Of a DNA stretch of 60,000 bases, positions 1 to 13,142 are shown piece by piece. The notes under the pieces are model-generated. The model saw only the letters and a list, made by a program, of their open reading frames with translations. It was not told where the DNA came from and did no database searches. Position numbers and translations under genes: made by a program. Position 1 is the stretch's first letter; each line of letters starts with the position of its first letter. The DNA is from Lineus longissimus. Taxonomy: Eukaryota > Nemertea > Pilidiophora > Heteronemertea > Lineidae. Location: NCBI RefSeq assembly GCF_910592395.1, contig NC_088315.1:20070219-20130218 (forward strand), written 5' to 3'.

Positions 1-744
1 GTAAACTTCGACTCCTGATAGCACAGCCTGTGATTTAGGTGTGCAGAAACAGTGTCATTTACTTTCATAAGGAAAAACAACTTTGTAGGTACTGCGACGC
101 GATTTGTGGACAGCTGCCCTTCTTACTGAAATCTTGTTATCGTTCAGTGGACATCGTTACTCATTTTCCTACATATTCTTGTGTGGATCAAAGAGGATAG
201 TGCTTAGCCTTTGATACACTGCAAGGTAGGCTATGTTGTTTTAAATGACTTTTTACCTTTTAAACATATTTTTAAAGTTTTACTATATTTCTAAAATTCT
301 TAATGGCGAAAACGTACAATTCTTTTTTTATAGCAGGTACTTTTTTCTCATCAAATAACCTATGACAAAAATGTCTGAGATTGTGTTGATAATAATGATA
401 ATAATCGGCATTTTTTATTACTTTGAGAAACTTACTTAATCATCGGATTAGACTGAAAACCAAACACGGCGTATCAAAGACATAAGAATACATCAAAAAA
501 GGAAATAACCTTACCTATATCGCGATCGACATTCACATCAATAAGTTCTTCAGATTTTATTCCGAAAAAGAAATAAAAAGCGCGCCTGTGATCATTTCAG
601 TTACCGGAAATTGTCGTACTGCATCAAACATGAACCGCCTCTGCGTATTTTTCTAATTGCTTCCTCGCTGTTTTGAGCGCAAGATCAGTTATATAACTTA
701 TGCGCTCATTGGCTGATATGAATGTCATACTATACAGCCCTGGG
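1..744. other. Non-coding, nothing recognised
   Basis: AT-rich sequence without a credible frame or repeat I can name. Confidence 0.5.
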
Positions 745-1049
745 CACATTGCTGACTTTTTCGTGATTTATCCGACTAAAGTCCGACATTGTCCGACTTT
801 TCCCTGAAAGGTCGGATTTGTTCAGAAACCTGTGAACAAAATTCAGGGTATCCTAAATAGGGTTAATGAGGTGTGAACCAAACACTTTGATTTTCGATGC
901 CCTAGTTTGGGAAGCCCAAGTCCTTTTCACAGGTTTTCAAGAAATCCGACCTTTCAGAAAAATGTCGGACAATGCCGGAATTTTGTCGGATAAATCAGGA
1001 ATAGAGAATTCAAACCGTAAAGAAGTCGGTAAAAACCCTCCTACAAATG
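745..1049. mobile_element. Degraded copy of palindromic CACTA-like MITE
   Basis: Shares with 18393-18816 and 48946-49097 the inverted motifs TTTATCCGAC, AAAGTCCGACATTG and AAGAAGTCGG, and the inner block AATGAGGTGTGAACC. The outer left arm is mostly missing and no target duplication is visible. A short open frame here is a by-product of the repeat. Confidence 0.6.
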
Positions 1050-1370
1050 AAACAAAGAAGACGTACGCTGAATGAACATGTATTTTATCGACGAAGCTTT
1101 TTCAAGAGTTCAATGATTCCTCGTGGTACGAAAACCGATTCACGAGCATCCTGACAATATCGGGCCATTTCACTCGATACATACTTCCTCCCTCAATGGA
1201 AACATACGTAAGGAGAAGTCGTGTTGGAGGCCCTGTTTGCAAGGGTATGATTTGAAAGGTCGCGTCACTGAATTCGCGCCGGACTTGGTGACATCACAGT
1301 CCTACCTACTTCGTTTTTCGTCGATTGAAAGGGCGTGGAAAACCTGCCTCTTTCTATATCGACATGCCTC

Positions 1371-1590
1371 CACTCTCAAACATGAAGGTTTTTGAGCTTT
1401 TCGAAAACCATTAAAGTTTTTAAGCCAACACAAATATGCACCCCTTATAGGTCTTCCAGAGGAATGAAAAACACTTAGAGGTTTTTAACAATATCAAAAA
1501 CATTAATAGTTTTTCATTTACCCGAAAGACCTCTAGAGCGTGCATGTATGACTTGGCTAAAAAAGTATCTAAAAACCCACAAAACACTTT
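1371..1590. repeat. Dispersed repeat family C, copy 1
   Basis: Begins CACTCTCAAACATGAAGG and holds the family signature GCCAACACAAATATGCACCC followed by AATGAAAAAC and a mirrored CATTTACCCGAAAGACCTC. The two halves are roughly palindromic, as in a MITE. Related copies are at 4205, 16022, 20985 and 53760. Confidence 0.5.
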
Positions 1591-4204
1591 TTTGTAATGA
1601 TCAGAAGAAAATGTTTAATGAAGAGCAATCCATTATAATTTCTCAAACTCCGACCACCCGTTGAGAAGTTACGTCTTAACTAATGAAGCAAGGCAGGGTC
1701 TAATGGGAGATTAAGTTTGACACGTCCATCAATAAAACCAGCATTGCCTAATCGATCGACACTCCCTGCAACAGTGACCGTTTCATTCGTTTTGCCTTTT
1801 TGATCAGAGTTTCTTATTCTCTAGACCCATTTCAAGCTTTCGCTCTCCGCATTCGGCATCGTTCGGCATCAGTACTATTTTGCCGCAAAATGGTTGACTA
1901 TCTTTCAGTGCGTTCCCGCTGAATAATGATATGTATTCAGCGGGGAATCACCTCCGCGATTGCACTGGCGTTAAGATCTTTACACAAGAATTTTCTTCAT
2001 TGGCTTCATCGTGTTGACCAAGCGTTACTCTCTGATTACTTACAGGCGACTTCCGCGAATGATAACCGCGGAACCTGCGACCGCATCGCGATAGAGATGT
2101 GGTGGAACGCGGTAGTCCCGTTTCTAGTAACCGCTGGCATAACGAGTTTATTTTTTAAGTAGCGCACCTCCAGGTGATGTAAGGCTATGCAACGCCGGTC
2201 GGCCGGTAACGGCTGAAAACCTGCCGACGGCTAGAAACAGCGGGGCGTACCGAATGTAGTTGACGATTTCTGCGCGTAGGTGGGGTCGCCCGTCGAGCTC
2301 TTGTCGCGGTGACAGACTGGCGCGATGCGTCAGCGCTTTGTATTGATGACGAAAGCAATAATTATGAGCGGTGAACATAATGTGCTTATTTTCCTCTCGT
2401 ACGTTTAATAATTGAACTCGAAGGGATTTCTCCAGCGATTAGTTAAGCGGACATTTTCCTGTTTACCCAATATAAAGACAATTTATTTCTTAACAGGGAA
2501 GAGATGACAACAAAACAATTTTTCATTGTTTCCTATCAAGAAGAACAATTACGTCAGCGGCAGTTGTGGTATTAACTGAATTTGTATTTTCTGTAATTCT
2601 CTGTCGAAGTCTGACTCATCTTGATAAAATATTGAGTTGAGAGACACCCATTTAAACTTAGACATTTCAAAAACTGTAAACAATATTGGTCGAATAAATG
2701 GAATCGGGGATGGAAATATCGATAAGCTGATATGAATGTTGCGTTAAGACTCTTAATACTTCGCCATCGACCTCTGGAGTAAACTTCATGAAATATTGAG
2801 GAGAGGGGCACGCATTTTAACTCAAATTTCTTCCGTCTATATGAAAAGTTGTGTCGAATCATTGTAATCGGTGGTGAATAGATCAATAAGTATGTTGCAC
2901 AACACAATTCTGACTCCGCCGACTCTGAGACAGAATAGCAGTCTCACCACATGTTCGATTTAACTGAACTGACTAACGGTTTAAACAAGTTGACAAGATA
3001 GCCACGCGATATTCGCCCTTGTACTTATGAAGTGACGTTATTCATCCGACAGTTTCAGGGGATTTCCCCTCAGCCAAGTCGGTTGACAGATTCCCCTTTG
3101 AGCCAAGTGAACGTCCGGACGAGGCCTTCATGTCTTACCGAGAGGGCAAATGGTGCCACGTCAACTCGTTGGGGGACTGAAACAAGAATGATAAGAACAT
3201 CACTCTTAGTGATTAGTCGTATTTCGCCGTTGTAAAGGTTTACCCTGGGGTCGTTGAAAGAACATTTTACAAATTAAGGTACATGAACTGCTGAAACTCC
3301 GATCAGGAATACCAGAGTTTCATGGGGTGTGTTTGATTCTCTCTGACCAAGTAGGCCACAAATTATTTATGCGAAATACATTGTAAATGTTTGATCACAA
3401 GAACAGTACTCAGATGATAGTTTGTAAAATATCGCAGCTAAAAAATAAACTTTTCTTTTAACTGAATTAAACCTGCAATTTTGTAAAAAGAACATTTTTG
3501 TTTACTGAAAACGCTTGCGGCAGGCCGACGATTGCTTCTAAAATAGGCCCAAGGACAGCTGGCTTAAAGCACCGCTGACAAGTGCAATCACATGTAATGC
3601 TAAAAACCATTAGCGTGTGATCCGCCAACCTTGCCTCGGGTAGTTTAAAAATAGGAGGTTAGATCACTGACGGCTCCATTACTGCTTCAAGCATGTGAGG
3701 GGGACAACGGAAATATGAGCTAAAAGGTAGTTTCGTCTGGCTTGTCGGCCGGACGTTTGCGAAGAAGGAAGTCTATGGCTGTTTGTGGTTAAGCTCTTAT
3801 GCCTCCCAACACACATTAAAGAAATTAGTTCGATCAAATCAACAGTATTCTTCCCGAAATCAACGGACACCAAATTCAAGATGGCTGCCGTGGCGGCCAT
3901 TTTTATTATTGGATCGTAACTCTTGGATAGTCAGGCCAGCAACATTGGCAATCTTTCTGTCACGGTCACAAAACAAGAATTAATGTAATAGGAGAAAGTG
4001 ACACAAGCGTCATTTGGTATAATGATGAAGGCAACTTTTTTTTATGATGTGAACAATTACTCACGATCTCTTGGTCATGTCATCCCTGATAATGTCCTGA
4101 CCTAAACCAACAAATGCCAGTATCATTATCAACCGTGAAGTTTGATGGTAGTTTTTGCCGACAACTTGTTATTTTTGCTGCAGTGAATTGTCTTAGAAAC
4201 AATG
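1591..4204. other. Non-coding, nothing recognised
   Basis: Short frames on both strands show no domain, signal peptide or conserved motif. Confidence 0.5.
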
Positions 4205-4335
4205 CTTTTCCAGCTTTTGTTTAATAGCTCAAAAACCATTAGCGGTCTTTTAGTTTACAAAAAGCCTCTTTTGGTGTTCATATTTGCGTTGGCCGAAAGC
4301 CTAAAACATCTTTTAAAAAGCTTAACAACTTTTAT
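4205..4335. repeat. Dispersed repeat family C, copy 2 (partial)
   Basis: Contains CTCAAAAACCATTAGCGG, AAAGCCTCTTTTGGTG and TTGCGTTGGCCGAAAG, matching the right half of the copies at 16022 and 20985. Confidence 0.4.
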
Positions 4336-4880
4336 TATTAGAGTAAAGACACCGCCTTACTTTTCATTTTACTGACCGTCACTGGCTTAAATTGTGAGCG
4401 GAATCCCGGAACATTCCGCTTTTAGTCGCCTTTTTGGGACACCGATGGAATGCGTGAATACCGCAATGAGAGGGTAACTCAGTCGACACTTATGCTGCAT
4501 TTGTTATGAGTTCATGAAATAGTCATCTAATCTTGCACACTGTCGCAGCAATAATTCAATAATGGGCGAATAACTTGATCCTTTTAAGCTGGAATCTAAT
4601 TGTTCCACCTAGTTGTTATGCATTGGATTCTCTTCATCTAATACTGGGTTTGTCAGATGTCCTAAACAGGAAAAAGGAGGTCAACTGAGTAAAGGTGTGA
4701 TGGTATTGTAGAAAGGTTTCACAAACTTCACTGTCATAGTCGTAATCAGGGCAGTAAAGTGTTTTTCATATCGTTCCAAAGTCACTTAGTTGAACTGAGG
4801 AATGTCACTATATCGCATTTACCTTGGTCAAAGATAGTGGTGTTGCACAACACTAGATTATTCTAAGGGTAGGCCTAAGC

Positions 4881-5202
4881 AATGCTCTTTCCCGGTGTCA
4901 AATATTAACTATGACACCGGCTGCCCAGGGCTGTGCAGCATTACTATTTGTGATCACACTGTTACAGTTAAGTGACAACAGGTCAGCTAAGTACTGTTGG
5001 CCAGACCTATCGGGAAAACACTCTATGGTGTCGCAATAAGTCATGATCAATGCTCTTTCACGGTGTCAACTATAAAAACCAGTCAACTATGACACCGGCT
5101 GCCCAGGGCTGTGTAACATCACTATTTGTGATGACACTATTACAGTTAAGTGACAACAGGTCAGCCAAGTACCGTTGGCCAGATCTGTCTGAAAAACACT
5201 TT
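4881..5202. repeat. Two-copy tandem duplication with hairpin
   Basis: Units at 4881-5024 and 5049-5202 start 168 bp apart and share long runs such as GACACCGGCTGCCCAGGGCT and TTAAGTGACAACAGGTCAGC. Unit 1 has a perfect 9-bp hairpin CCGGTGTCA/TGACACCGG (4892-4920) with an 11-base loop; unit 2 keeps 8 pairs with a longer loop. No coding frame of note. Confidence 0.85.
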
Positions 5203-7674
5203 AAACGGGACGAAAATCCCCACCAGATTCTTATTTTTTTAGATATTTGATTCTTTGATGTTTCTAGTCTCAATTTTATGCACACGTACAATATTTACAA
5301 GATTCTCAGTTTACATCTTAAGGGCCAACACCATTCGTGAAAAAAATATAATTCGAAATTGAATTTGAAAAATTGCATAAGTACGTACTGAATGTGAATT
5401 TCAAACAGATAAACAGATACTATCGATACCGAGTTTTACTAAGTTTGTTATCATGATGACCGCACTGCGGCATTGTGTATAACAGTGTTTCTATTTTCCT
5501 GACCCACGACACAAATAAATACGAACGGAATACTCCCCTAAACCAAGAATCTTACAAGAAGTTTACTAAAATTGCACATCTGCGATATGCACAATCACAT
5601 TCCTGAAACTGAAAGAGGCAATCTTATAAGAAAATTGTCGGGATTTTTGAACTGGGTACATTTTTAATCTAAATACCAGAACAGTCATGTTTTCATAAAC
5701 TTTTTAGTGGTGGGTTACAAATCACCCAAACTACTTTATGGCTATCAACCAAAGTTAAGTGAATTTCTTTTGAGGTTATCGTTTGACTAATAGAATAAAT
5801 CTCCAAGTGATCCACTAAGGAACAAGATAAATCCACACACAAAAAAATTTAACTCAGAAAATTCTGATTCTATCTCGGAATACGCTTTATTATGATTCTC
5901 GATGCCACATGCAAATTCTCTCATCATGTTGTATAATCCTCTGTATCAATTGAATTCTCCTCGACTTCAAGATAGCATCTCTCATGGCAAAATGAATCAA
6001 CCATTAGTGGTTTTTGTAATAGACTACGGCCTACGGTTAAGCCATTTTGCATGCATTCAGATTCAGTCAAGTTGAAAGATCAATCCGAATGAGCGTAAGG
6101 TTTACATAGAACATGTAGATTCGATGGTTTTTGTATGGACGGAATGATACAATACGCACTAAAATGTAAAGCAACTTTAATTCAATTCCTGTCAGCGGTT
6201 CAATCACGATACGAGACACCATAGCTCAGAGATGAAATTGGCTCAAAGTAGGGTGAAAATTATCCCACAATTTTTCACCCCAGCTTGAACAACTACATGT
6301 AAATGCAAAATGTTCTATTTCAAATCAGTCATTGAATAAAATGAAGGCAATTTAATGGGCTAAACGTATCATAGTTTCGCTCAAATACGATTTTTGGTCA
6401 ATAAAGCCGCCACGTGATATTACATTTCAACATGTTCAAGGAACAAAAAAATACCTTGCCGAAGAAAAATATCCGAAGACTATAACTCGAATGGGTTTAC
6501 ACGCTGATGGTTACGCGTACTATGATGGGACCAACCGCCATATCATCTTTGATAGAATTCCCGTCATAGAATCTACCATAGGCCATCATCGAATCTGTAA
6601 AAGGGAGTTTGCGATTATCGTCATAGATTATACGATTCTGTGACAGAAACTCTCGCTTTGAACAACGTCAACCTGTACTAGTCTCGACTCATAAACCATC
6701 AATGGTTCGAATCCAGTCGGAAGCGAAAGGCTTTCAAACGCTGACCCTAAATTTCAGTAATGGTTGTACAGATTTAGATTCAGCATTGCACCACTATGTA
6801 TTGTGGTGAAAGTCAAAAATGCAGGGATTGATGTGTCAGAAACCTTGCAAAAATATTTTCATTTCTGCTTGAATGGTTTGAATTTATAACTACCTGTAAG
6901 AAACAAAACTTTTCCGGGACTTGTTAATAATGCAGGCTGTTATGGAATATTTCTCATTAAGCTACCTATAATGTTATCTACTTAACCAGACAATTGGGAT
7001 TTCGTCTTTGGATTAACGGTTGGGTTAAGTCGCTCCTGCTACATGAGACCATATGGAAACTTCGCTTCGAGTCTCCTAGCACGACATGTGACTTTAACGT
7101 GAAGATCAGTTCGGGCAGCGTGGGTTCGAGTCGTCACGAGAGTTTTATAGATATCAAATCTATCACTATATAACTGTAATTCAACCAAGGAGATGACGAC
7201 TGGAGTCGGAAGGGTACGCAACCTCTGTTTTGAGCATTGGCGATAGGTTGTTTCAAAGATAATAAAATGACATGAGTTCTCCTGGAGTTTGCTTCTCTGG
7301 TTGAACTTCGCTCGGTAGACGTGTCTGAATCAATAACCTAATTAAATCCACAAACATGCGAATAAGGCATGTCTGAAATGTCTTAATGAAATCGTTTGAT
7401 GATCCGTATAGCCTCCTGAATATAATCCGTGCTAATATTCTCAATTAGGCTGTCAAAGGCTGGTGACGGTAGTAGTGAAATAATTTCAAAAGCCAGAAAA
7501 AGTGGAATCTGACTTTCGCTGTCTGGATCCCGGCACTCTAACTTACAAACCACACCTCACAGCTTGAAATTCGCTTAGGAGTTGATGACATAGGCTGTCG
7601 TTCTTCGTAAGGCGTGCCATTACGTCATTTTCCCCCTACCTCGGAGGAGAAAGAATCAGACCTCGAGAAATACA
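5203..7674. other. Non-coding apart from family E copy
   Basis: Apart from the repeat at 6515-6655 I see nothing. A B-box-like GGTTCGAATCC at 6714 has no tRNA around it. Confidence 0.45.
6515..6655. repeat. Dispersed repeat family E, copy 1
   Basis: Contains CCATCATCGAATCTG, CGTCATAGAATCTACCATAG and ATCGTCATAGATTATACG, motifs shared with 41785-42165. Family not recognised. Confidence 0.4.
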
Positions 7675-7800
7675 CGGGCTATAATACTTAAACAAAGCCC
7701 GCTCATACCTGGGCCGAAATTCTCATTGTCCTACTCTCTTATCAAAGGGTTCCAGGAAAATTCTGATAACATCGACCCCCATGTAAGAGCTTTAATGGGG
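7675..7800 (+). repeat. Dispersed repeat family D, copy 1
   Basis: Signature blocks: TTAAACAAAGCCCGCTC, ACCTGGGCCGAAATTC, CTTATCAAAGGGTT, then GATAACATCGACCCCCATG. The same blocks recur at 9010, 21815, 32790 (reversed) and 47160 (reversed). Family not recognised. Confidence 0.6.
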
Positions 7801-9009
7801 TCGAGAGGCCTAAAATGACAAAGGCAAATACACATAATGGCAAAACCTGCGAAATAACCAAGTTATAGCGTGGTATAAAATGACGAGATGATATAAAATT
7901 AAACCATTTGACCTGCTCTTATTAATTCCCCTTCTCTTTCATCATCTGTTCCATCATAGCGGAGAATGAGATGATTTTTACAAAAGGGAAGGACAGCAGC
8001 CTCCTGTGGGTGTGCTTTACAAGTCTCTGTCAACAATGTGGCTTTTATGCATGATTCTCTGTCAATTGAATAGTCCGCTTATTTATCAACTTACTCGCCG
8101 TATCGATCATATTTCGTTTCCTGTGGTATCGACTGAGCCATATTGCTAGGAATAATGTGGTGTTTTTTGTGTTGTCACTACAGCACATACCTGTTTGTTA
8201 TTCTTAAAATATTTCATCCAAAAATACCTTTACACTTGCTTTCTCCGTCGCAAACCGGTAAGAGAGAAATGGGACTTTCGCAAATTCACTGATGCGCGGG
8301 GGAGATACTTAGCATAGAAACACTCCCTTCAGTGAGTTTGACTGCCGACAATGACATCACAGCAAACCTGTTTGGTTGCGAATGTGTCGAAAGATCTGAA
8401 TCCTATTACGAAACAAGCCGATGCTGATAATGAAATCAAACCAACTGGGAACAACACGTTTTGATCTCGGCAACATCTGGCAGAAACGTTATAACGTATT
8501 CAGTGTCACCCAGTAGCAAAAGATCCGCAATGTCACGAAATAGGGATGAGCCGGAGCGTGGTAATTTTATCTAAGGACGCAAATTGTGACCGCGGTAGGT
8601 ACCTGTCTAGAGCTCACTGCCTCGCCGCAAGCTTCGCATTCTTTCTTTTGTGAGATCATTTGATTAGTGGAGAGCTTTAGTAGAGATAGGAGAATATTGA
8701 AGCGGATTACCGTGTCCGAATATTCAGCATATGCGCCGTGAGATTGGCCTGAGAGATGTTATTGACATTTTGCAATTTTACGTACAAAAGGCGTACCGTA
8801 TTGAGAGGTACGGAAAGAATGAGGGCTGTCTCTTTGTGAAACACTTCGTGATTTATTAGAAAGAAGGAAGGTTTATTTATCTAGACACGTTCAGTCGCCA
8901 CCAACCGCTATAGTGGATTATTTGAATTACAAAATATTCCCAGGGCCGAGTGTACATTGCGTTATTTTGCCGCTTACCTCGCCGTTAACGAATTCTGGCC
9001 TACCCAAAA

Positions 9010-9100
9010 TGCGGTCTGCTGTCTTTAAACAAAGCCTGCTCGCACCTAGGCCTAAATTTCAACTGTTCTACTGTCCTATCAAAGGGTTATCAGGACGAGC
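9010..9100 (+). repeat. Dispersed repeat family D, copy 2
   Basis: Shares TTTAAACAAAGCCTGCTCG, ACCTAGGCCTAAATTTC and CCTATCAAAGGGTTATCAGG with copy 1; the ATCGACCCC block is missing. Confidence 0.55.
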
Positions 9101-12100
9101 CTAGATGGGAAAATATCGTCTCATAAGGCAAATCTGGCTGTTCTAATCATTAAGATACACTGTGAGGGGTAATTCTAAAATGAACAAATCTTACAGTTAA
9201 AAACTTCAAATAAATTGAGAAGTTTTTCGGAATGACTCTTGACTGGTGATACGTGTTCTTCTGTTGTTGAGACAAATCAATCGTCCTACGCGGCTTACTA
9301 GTATTCAAGCTATTGGTATGAGGGAGTTGTAATCTTGAGCCGACCTCACCAAGCATGAAAATAAAAAATCGATTGACCATCGTAGGATGCCAACGCGGGG
9401 GAACACTGCAATCGACATCTTGAACAGTCCCGGAGTCGCTCCGTGAATACACCTCCTCGTGGAATCAATGTCCATTCATTGTTATCTCTCTTCCCGACCT
9501 GACATTGACACTTCCCTCCATAGAAGAACAAACTCGGCGAATAATGTTTGAGTCTGGCTCTAGCACCAACTGTCGAGGCGAAAAGGCCTCTCAGCGGCCC
9601 CTAAGTTATCTTTACAACAAGAATCTCACGTGGAAACTATGGCGTCAAAGTTGACGAAATCAAGTCGCGTCCGCTCCTTGAACTGAATAGGATCTTGAAA
9701 CGGATGGACAACTTTCATTTGAAGGATATGCAAATACGATGGCTGCGTGTCCCCTTATATGAACCGCCGGAAGTTGTGGTATACTGCGATCACCTGGGGG
9801 GGGGGGGGGGCAGTTTCCATTTTTAAGCCTTTTGAAAGGGAGAGGGTGCTCAAGGAGTGATGGCAATCGTATCGTTAGGCTTCAACTGACGGTGAGAAGC
9901 TCCCTAAACAAACCACTTGTCACAGGCCGTGGCGCGCTCCCACTGGCGTTCAATCATGTCGATGACTTGATCATTAACGTTCCGGCAATCAAATCACCGG
10001 GTCACAATGACGAGCAATTCATAACTGTCAACCTTGGATACATATCACTTAGTCCCGCCACTGCGACCAGCTTTCAAAACTGCTGGTGGCAAATGGTTCC
10101 GCGATATGTCTATCTGTCTGAAACTACCGAGTGTGTGTTTAGATAGTTGGGGATATTGAGTATAATTGGGCCGGGTTGGTAAGTAATTGTGCCCCGGAAC
10201 CGATTGGCTGGTGACACACCGTGCAAGTGTGCCGACACGATGCGCCTGTCTAGTGAAACTGCCTTCATACTGACTGGATGTTGGTTAAGGCGAAAAAATG
10301 ATCGAAAAGACTGGTATTAACTGACCATCCGCAAATGTAGCAGCTTTATATCCCAACTAACCGTATAGTAATTGTCACTCCGGAATGAAATCAAACACGT
10401 CCATCCAAGAAAAAACAAGCGGAATCCGCTTACTGATCTATCTTGTATAAGATGGACGCGTAATTATTTGCAGCCAATTTCCCTGCGAGAGTTCTTACAA
10501 CTCATGAGCGCCAGATCAGGCAGCTGCCCACAGAGGATGCAGCTGGATTGGCGCCGGTAATTGTGTTTCTGAGCTAGGATAGACGCCTCTTACCAATTAG
10601 AACCCTTGGTCATAGAATTGCCGATATAGTCAACCGGAATCTTGGACACTTGGTGGGCCAAGTTTTACCAGACAGGCTTCGGGGGAATTTGAGTAAATGG
10701 ATACGACAGTGGCTATGAGCGGCCTTTACGATTGTAGTATTTAGTTTCTTACAAACATACGGCCAGGATATGCATTCAGCCCATTAATTTCCCTCCGGAA
10801 TAATCATCGAGTCATCGCCGGGTCTCCTGTAGGATTCTTGTTACAATTACCATTTACATCGGCTTCAAATCTCGGAAACTTTATTGGCCGTTGCTGAGCA
10901 GTCATACTGGGGGTGTTTTTGTACAAAGAGTGATGACTTGCCACGGATACTTTCTTAACTTGTTGCTGGAAGCCTTCAGAAATACAATTTAGACTGGCAG
11001 CCATTTTGGAATGCGACCACCATATTGGTTGTGGGCAAAAACCAGGCATTATAAAAAGTATATGCTGTCCCGACCACAAACCTTTCAGGAGTCGCTGACT
11101 TGCAAAAAAACATTGGTTGAGTCCTGTCAATTAATGTGACTGTGTCAGTTGAGGTTTCAAACTTCCAACCGTCAAGTTACGTCAATTAAATCCACTCGTG
11201 ACATTCTCAAATCGACAGTCGGTAAACAAAAGTAACAGGCCGTCATCTGTCAATCACGCCCTGTAGCAATTAGGATAAATTTCCCCGGAAGTAACAATGG
11301 TGGAAACCCATCGCTATTCATAAAGGCTGGGAAGTCCCACACTGACGATATTTTATAAGTTGTCGCATCATTCTATTATCTTGGAATCGATGTTGCTACA
11401 ACGTAAATTTTACGTCCGACCCCCAACACAGGATTTACGGTCAATCGGTATTCCCCAACTTAGAATCCATGTTGGGCAAACATAAAATTTATTTTGCGTT
11501 AGACTTTCGTAAAATTTGTGTGGGCCCATTTTGTCTACTGTGTGTTATCAATGTCCATAGTTCCCTTCATTCATTATGCACTTGCTGGTTTAGTTGGTAC
11601 ATTTTAGTTGATACTGTTGACGATAACAGCAATCAGCATCCTTTGGGGACAAATAATAACACTAGACGATAATACGGCAGATTGTATGAAAAAGAAGAAA
11701 GCTCGGGCTTCTCTCCATTATGTTTAGTCATCACACCCGCCGTCTGGTTAACTTAATCTTTGTCTTTAGAAATGCTTGTGGCGTTTTTTCATCAGGGAAC
11801 TCGCTCGGCGGGAAAGGCCAAACGGTTATGTTTTTGTATTTTTTGATTTGGTTGTTGTTGACTAGACACTAATTAGGACAAACTGTCTCGGACTGGTGCA
11901 AGTATAGCCAGTTATGCATATTCGGGGAAGAGAAAGGCCAAAGATGACGCCGTACGTTCGATCTATTAAGCCGGCGGGCGAATCAAGGTTTTTCATCTTC
12001 CATTTGTTAGATACACCTACATCAGTTGTACATTCAACTCGGTCTTGTCTGCAGTCTCTGGCGACAGCGTCCTTTTCTCTCTAATGATTTAGGGCAGCAA

Positions 12101-13052
12101 TTGACCTAGGATAACTGGGCAACTTATCCTGTCCGCCATTTGTTATAGTGTGACTTTGGAGATTGATCATCATATTGCCATTGCTTGTACGCATGGTGCT
12201 CGCTAATTGGTGTTATACTGTTGCAGGTGGCGGAACGGCCTGTGGAGAGACATCACGCCTTTTCGTGTCCTCTTGTACAGAATTCTTGGTAGGAAACTCA
12301 TTATAACACCCTATTAACAGATTATCGTCGATACAACGATATTTTTACCAGTTAAACGGGGGAGAAACGTCGTGATTGTTATGCCTTACTCTCCTAAATC
12401 TTTCTAAACAACCTTCAGTTGAGCAACGGTTGTGGGAAACACTTGTAGAGCGACAAATAATAACTCATCACAGACCACCAGTCAGTAGTTCATCATTGAC
12501 TCATAGCTCTGTGGAGAGCATAGTCCATCTACGAGACTGCGCCAGCCAGCCTTGCCTGGCCCCGCCTTAATTTATGCCACGACTTGTTCAGTGCCTGTCA
12601 TTACATGTCAGCAGTCCTTCTCCAGGTCCCCTTCAGTCTACCTGGTCCTTTTTCATTGCAATGTTGAATGCAGAACTTTTGGGGATATCCCGATTTTTCC
12701 ATTCCCAAGACGTTTCCCTACCAGTTCCATCTTCTTCATTTCACTTCAGTGACAATGCTGCAGACTTTGATTATTCTTGCAGGCTCTTTGTTTGTGCTGT
12801 CTGCTGCTAGTGGATAGCCAGAGTGTGTCACAGACATCGGCGTTCAGCCCCTCCAGGAGGCTCTAGACAGTGTTATTCATTCCCAATGTCTTAGCCGCAT
12901 ACATGCATACTAACTGAAATGACATTTAAATCCTTCTATATTTTTCATGTAGCCCACAGCTTAGAAGAAGTCTGATGACCCAATAAGAGGAGAACGGGAG
13001 ACAACCGAATCTGATTTAATGGAATTTTCTTTTCGTTTTCAAATTACGGAGG
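9101..13052. other. Upstream flank of the neuropeptide gene; nothing recognised
   Basis: Could hold the non-coding first exon, promoter and enhancers, but none can be placed by eye. Frames of up to 108 codons show no recognisable protein. Confidence 0.4.
9796..9810. repeat. Poly-G run of 15
   Basis: Fifteen G in a row in otherwise AT-rich DNA; length may vary between individuals or be misread in sequencing. Confidence 0.9.
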
Positions 13053-13059
13053 TATAAAT
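13053..13059 (+). promoter_or_regulatory. TATA-like box upstream of the neuropeptide gene
   Basis: TATAAAT sits 90 bases before the ATG and would place a start site near 13083. That model needs no splicing and gives a short leader with a three-codon upstream frame at 13085. It competes with the splice-acceptor model. In AT-rich DNA such a match is also expected by chance. Confidence 0.25.
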
Positions 13060-13111
13060 GTTTGTTGAACTTTCATTACAAGTGATGTTTGTTTAATTCA
13101 AAGCTGAATCG

Positions 13112-13134
13112 TTCTTCCTGTCCTATCTTTTCAG
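13112..13134 (+). other. Probable 3' splice site before the neuropeptide start codon
   Basis: A pyrimidine-rich run ends in TTTTCAG at 13134, and the ATG follows 8 bases later. A plausible branch-point motif (TTAAT) lies at 13093-13097. This suggests one or more non-coding 5' exons upstream, which I cannot locate. If used, the short upstream ATG at 13085 falls in the intron. Confidence 0.6.
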
Positions 13135-13142
13135 GCTGCACA

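Noticed and set aside
6700-6735. tRNA gene suggested by a perfect B box GGTTCGAATCC and upstream CTCATAA
   Set aside because: No A box, D arm, anticodon stem or acceptor stem can be drawn.
7060-7150. tRNA-like GTGGGTTCGAGTC with ACTTTAA upstream
   Set aside because: The cloverleaf stems do not pair; at best a very old SINE head.
13089-13142. Extending the precursor 18 codons upstream
   Set aside because: It would start at TTG and reads through a pyrimidine tract and splice acceptor; the ATG at 13143 opens directly on a signal peptide region.
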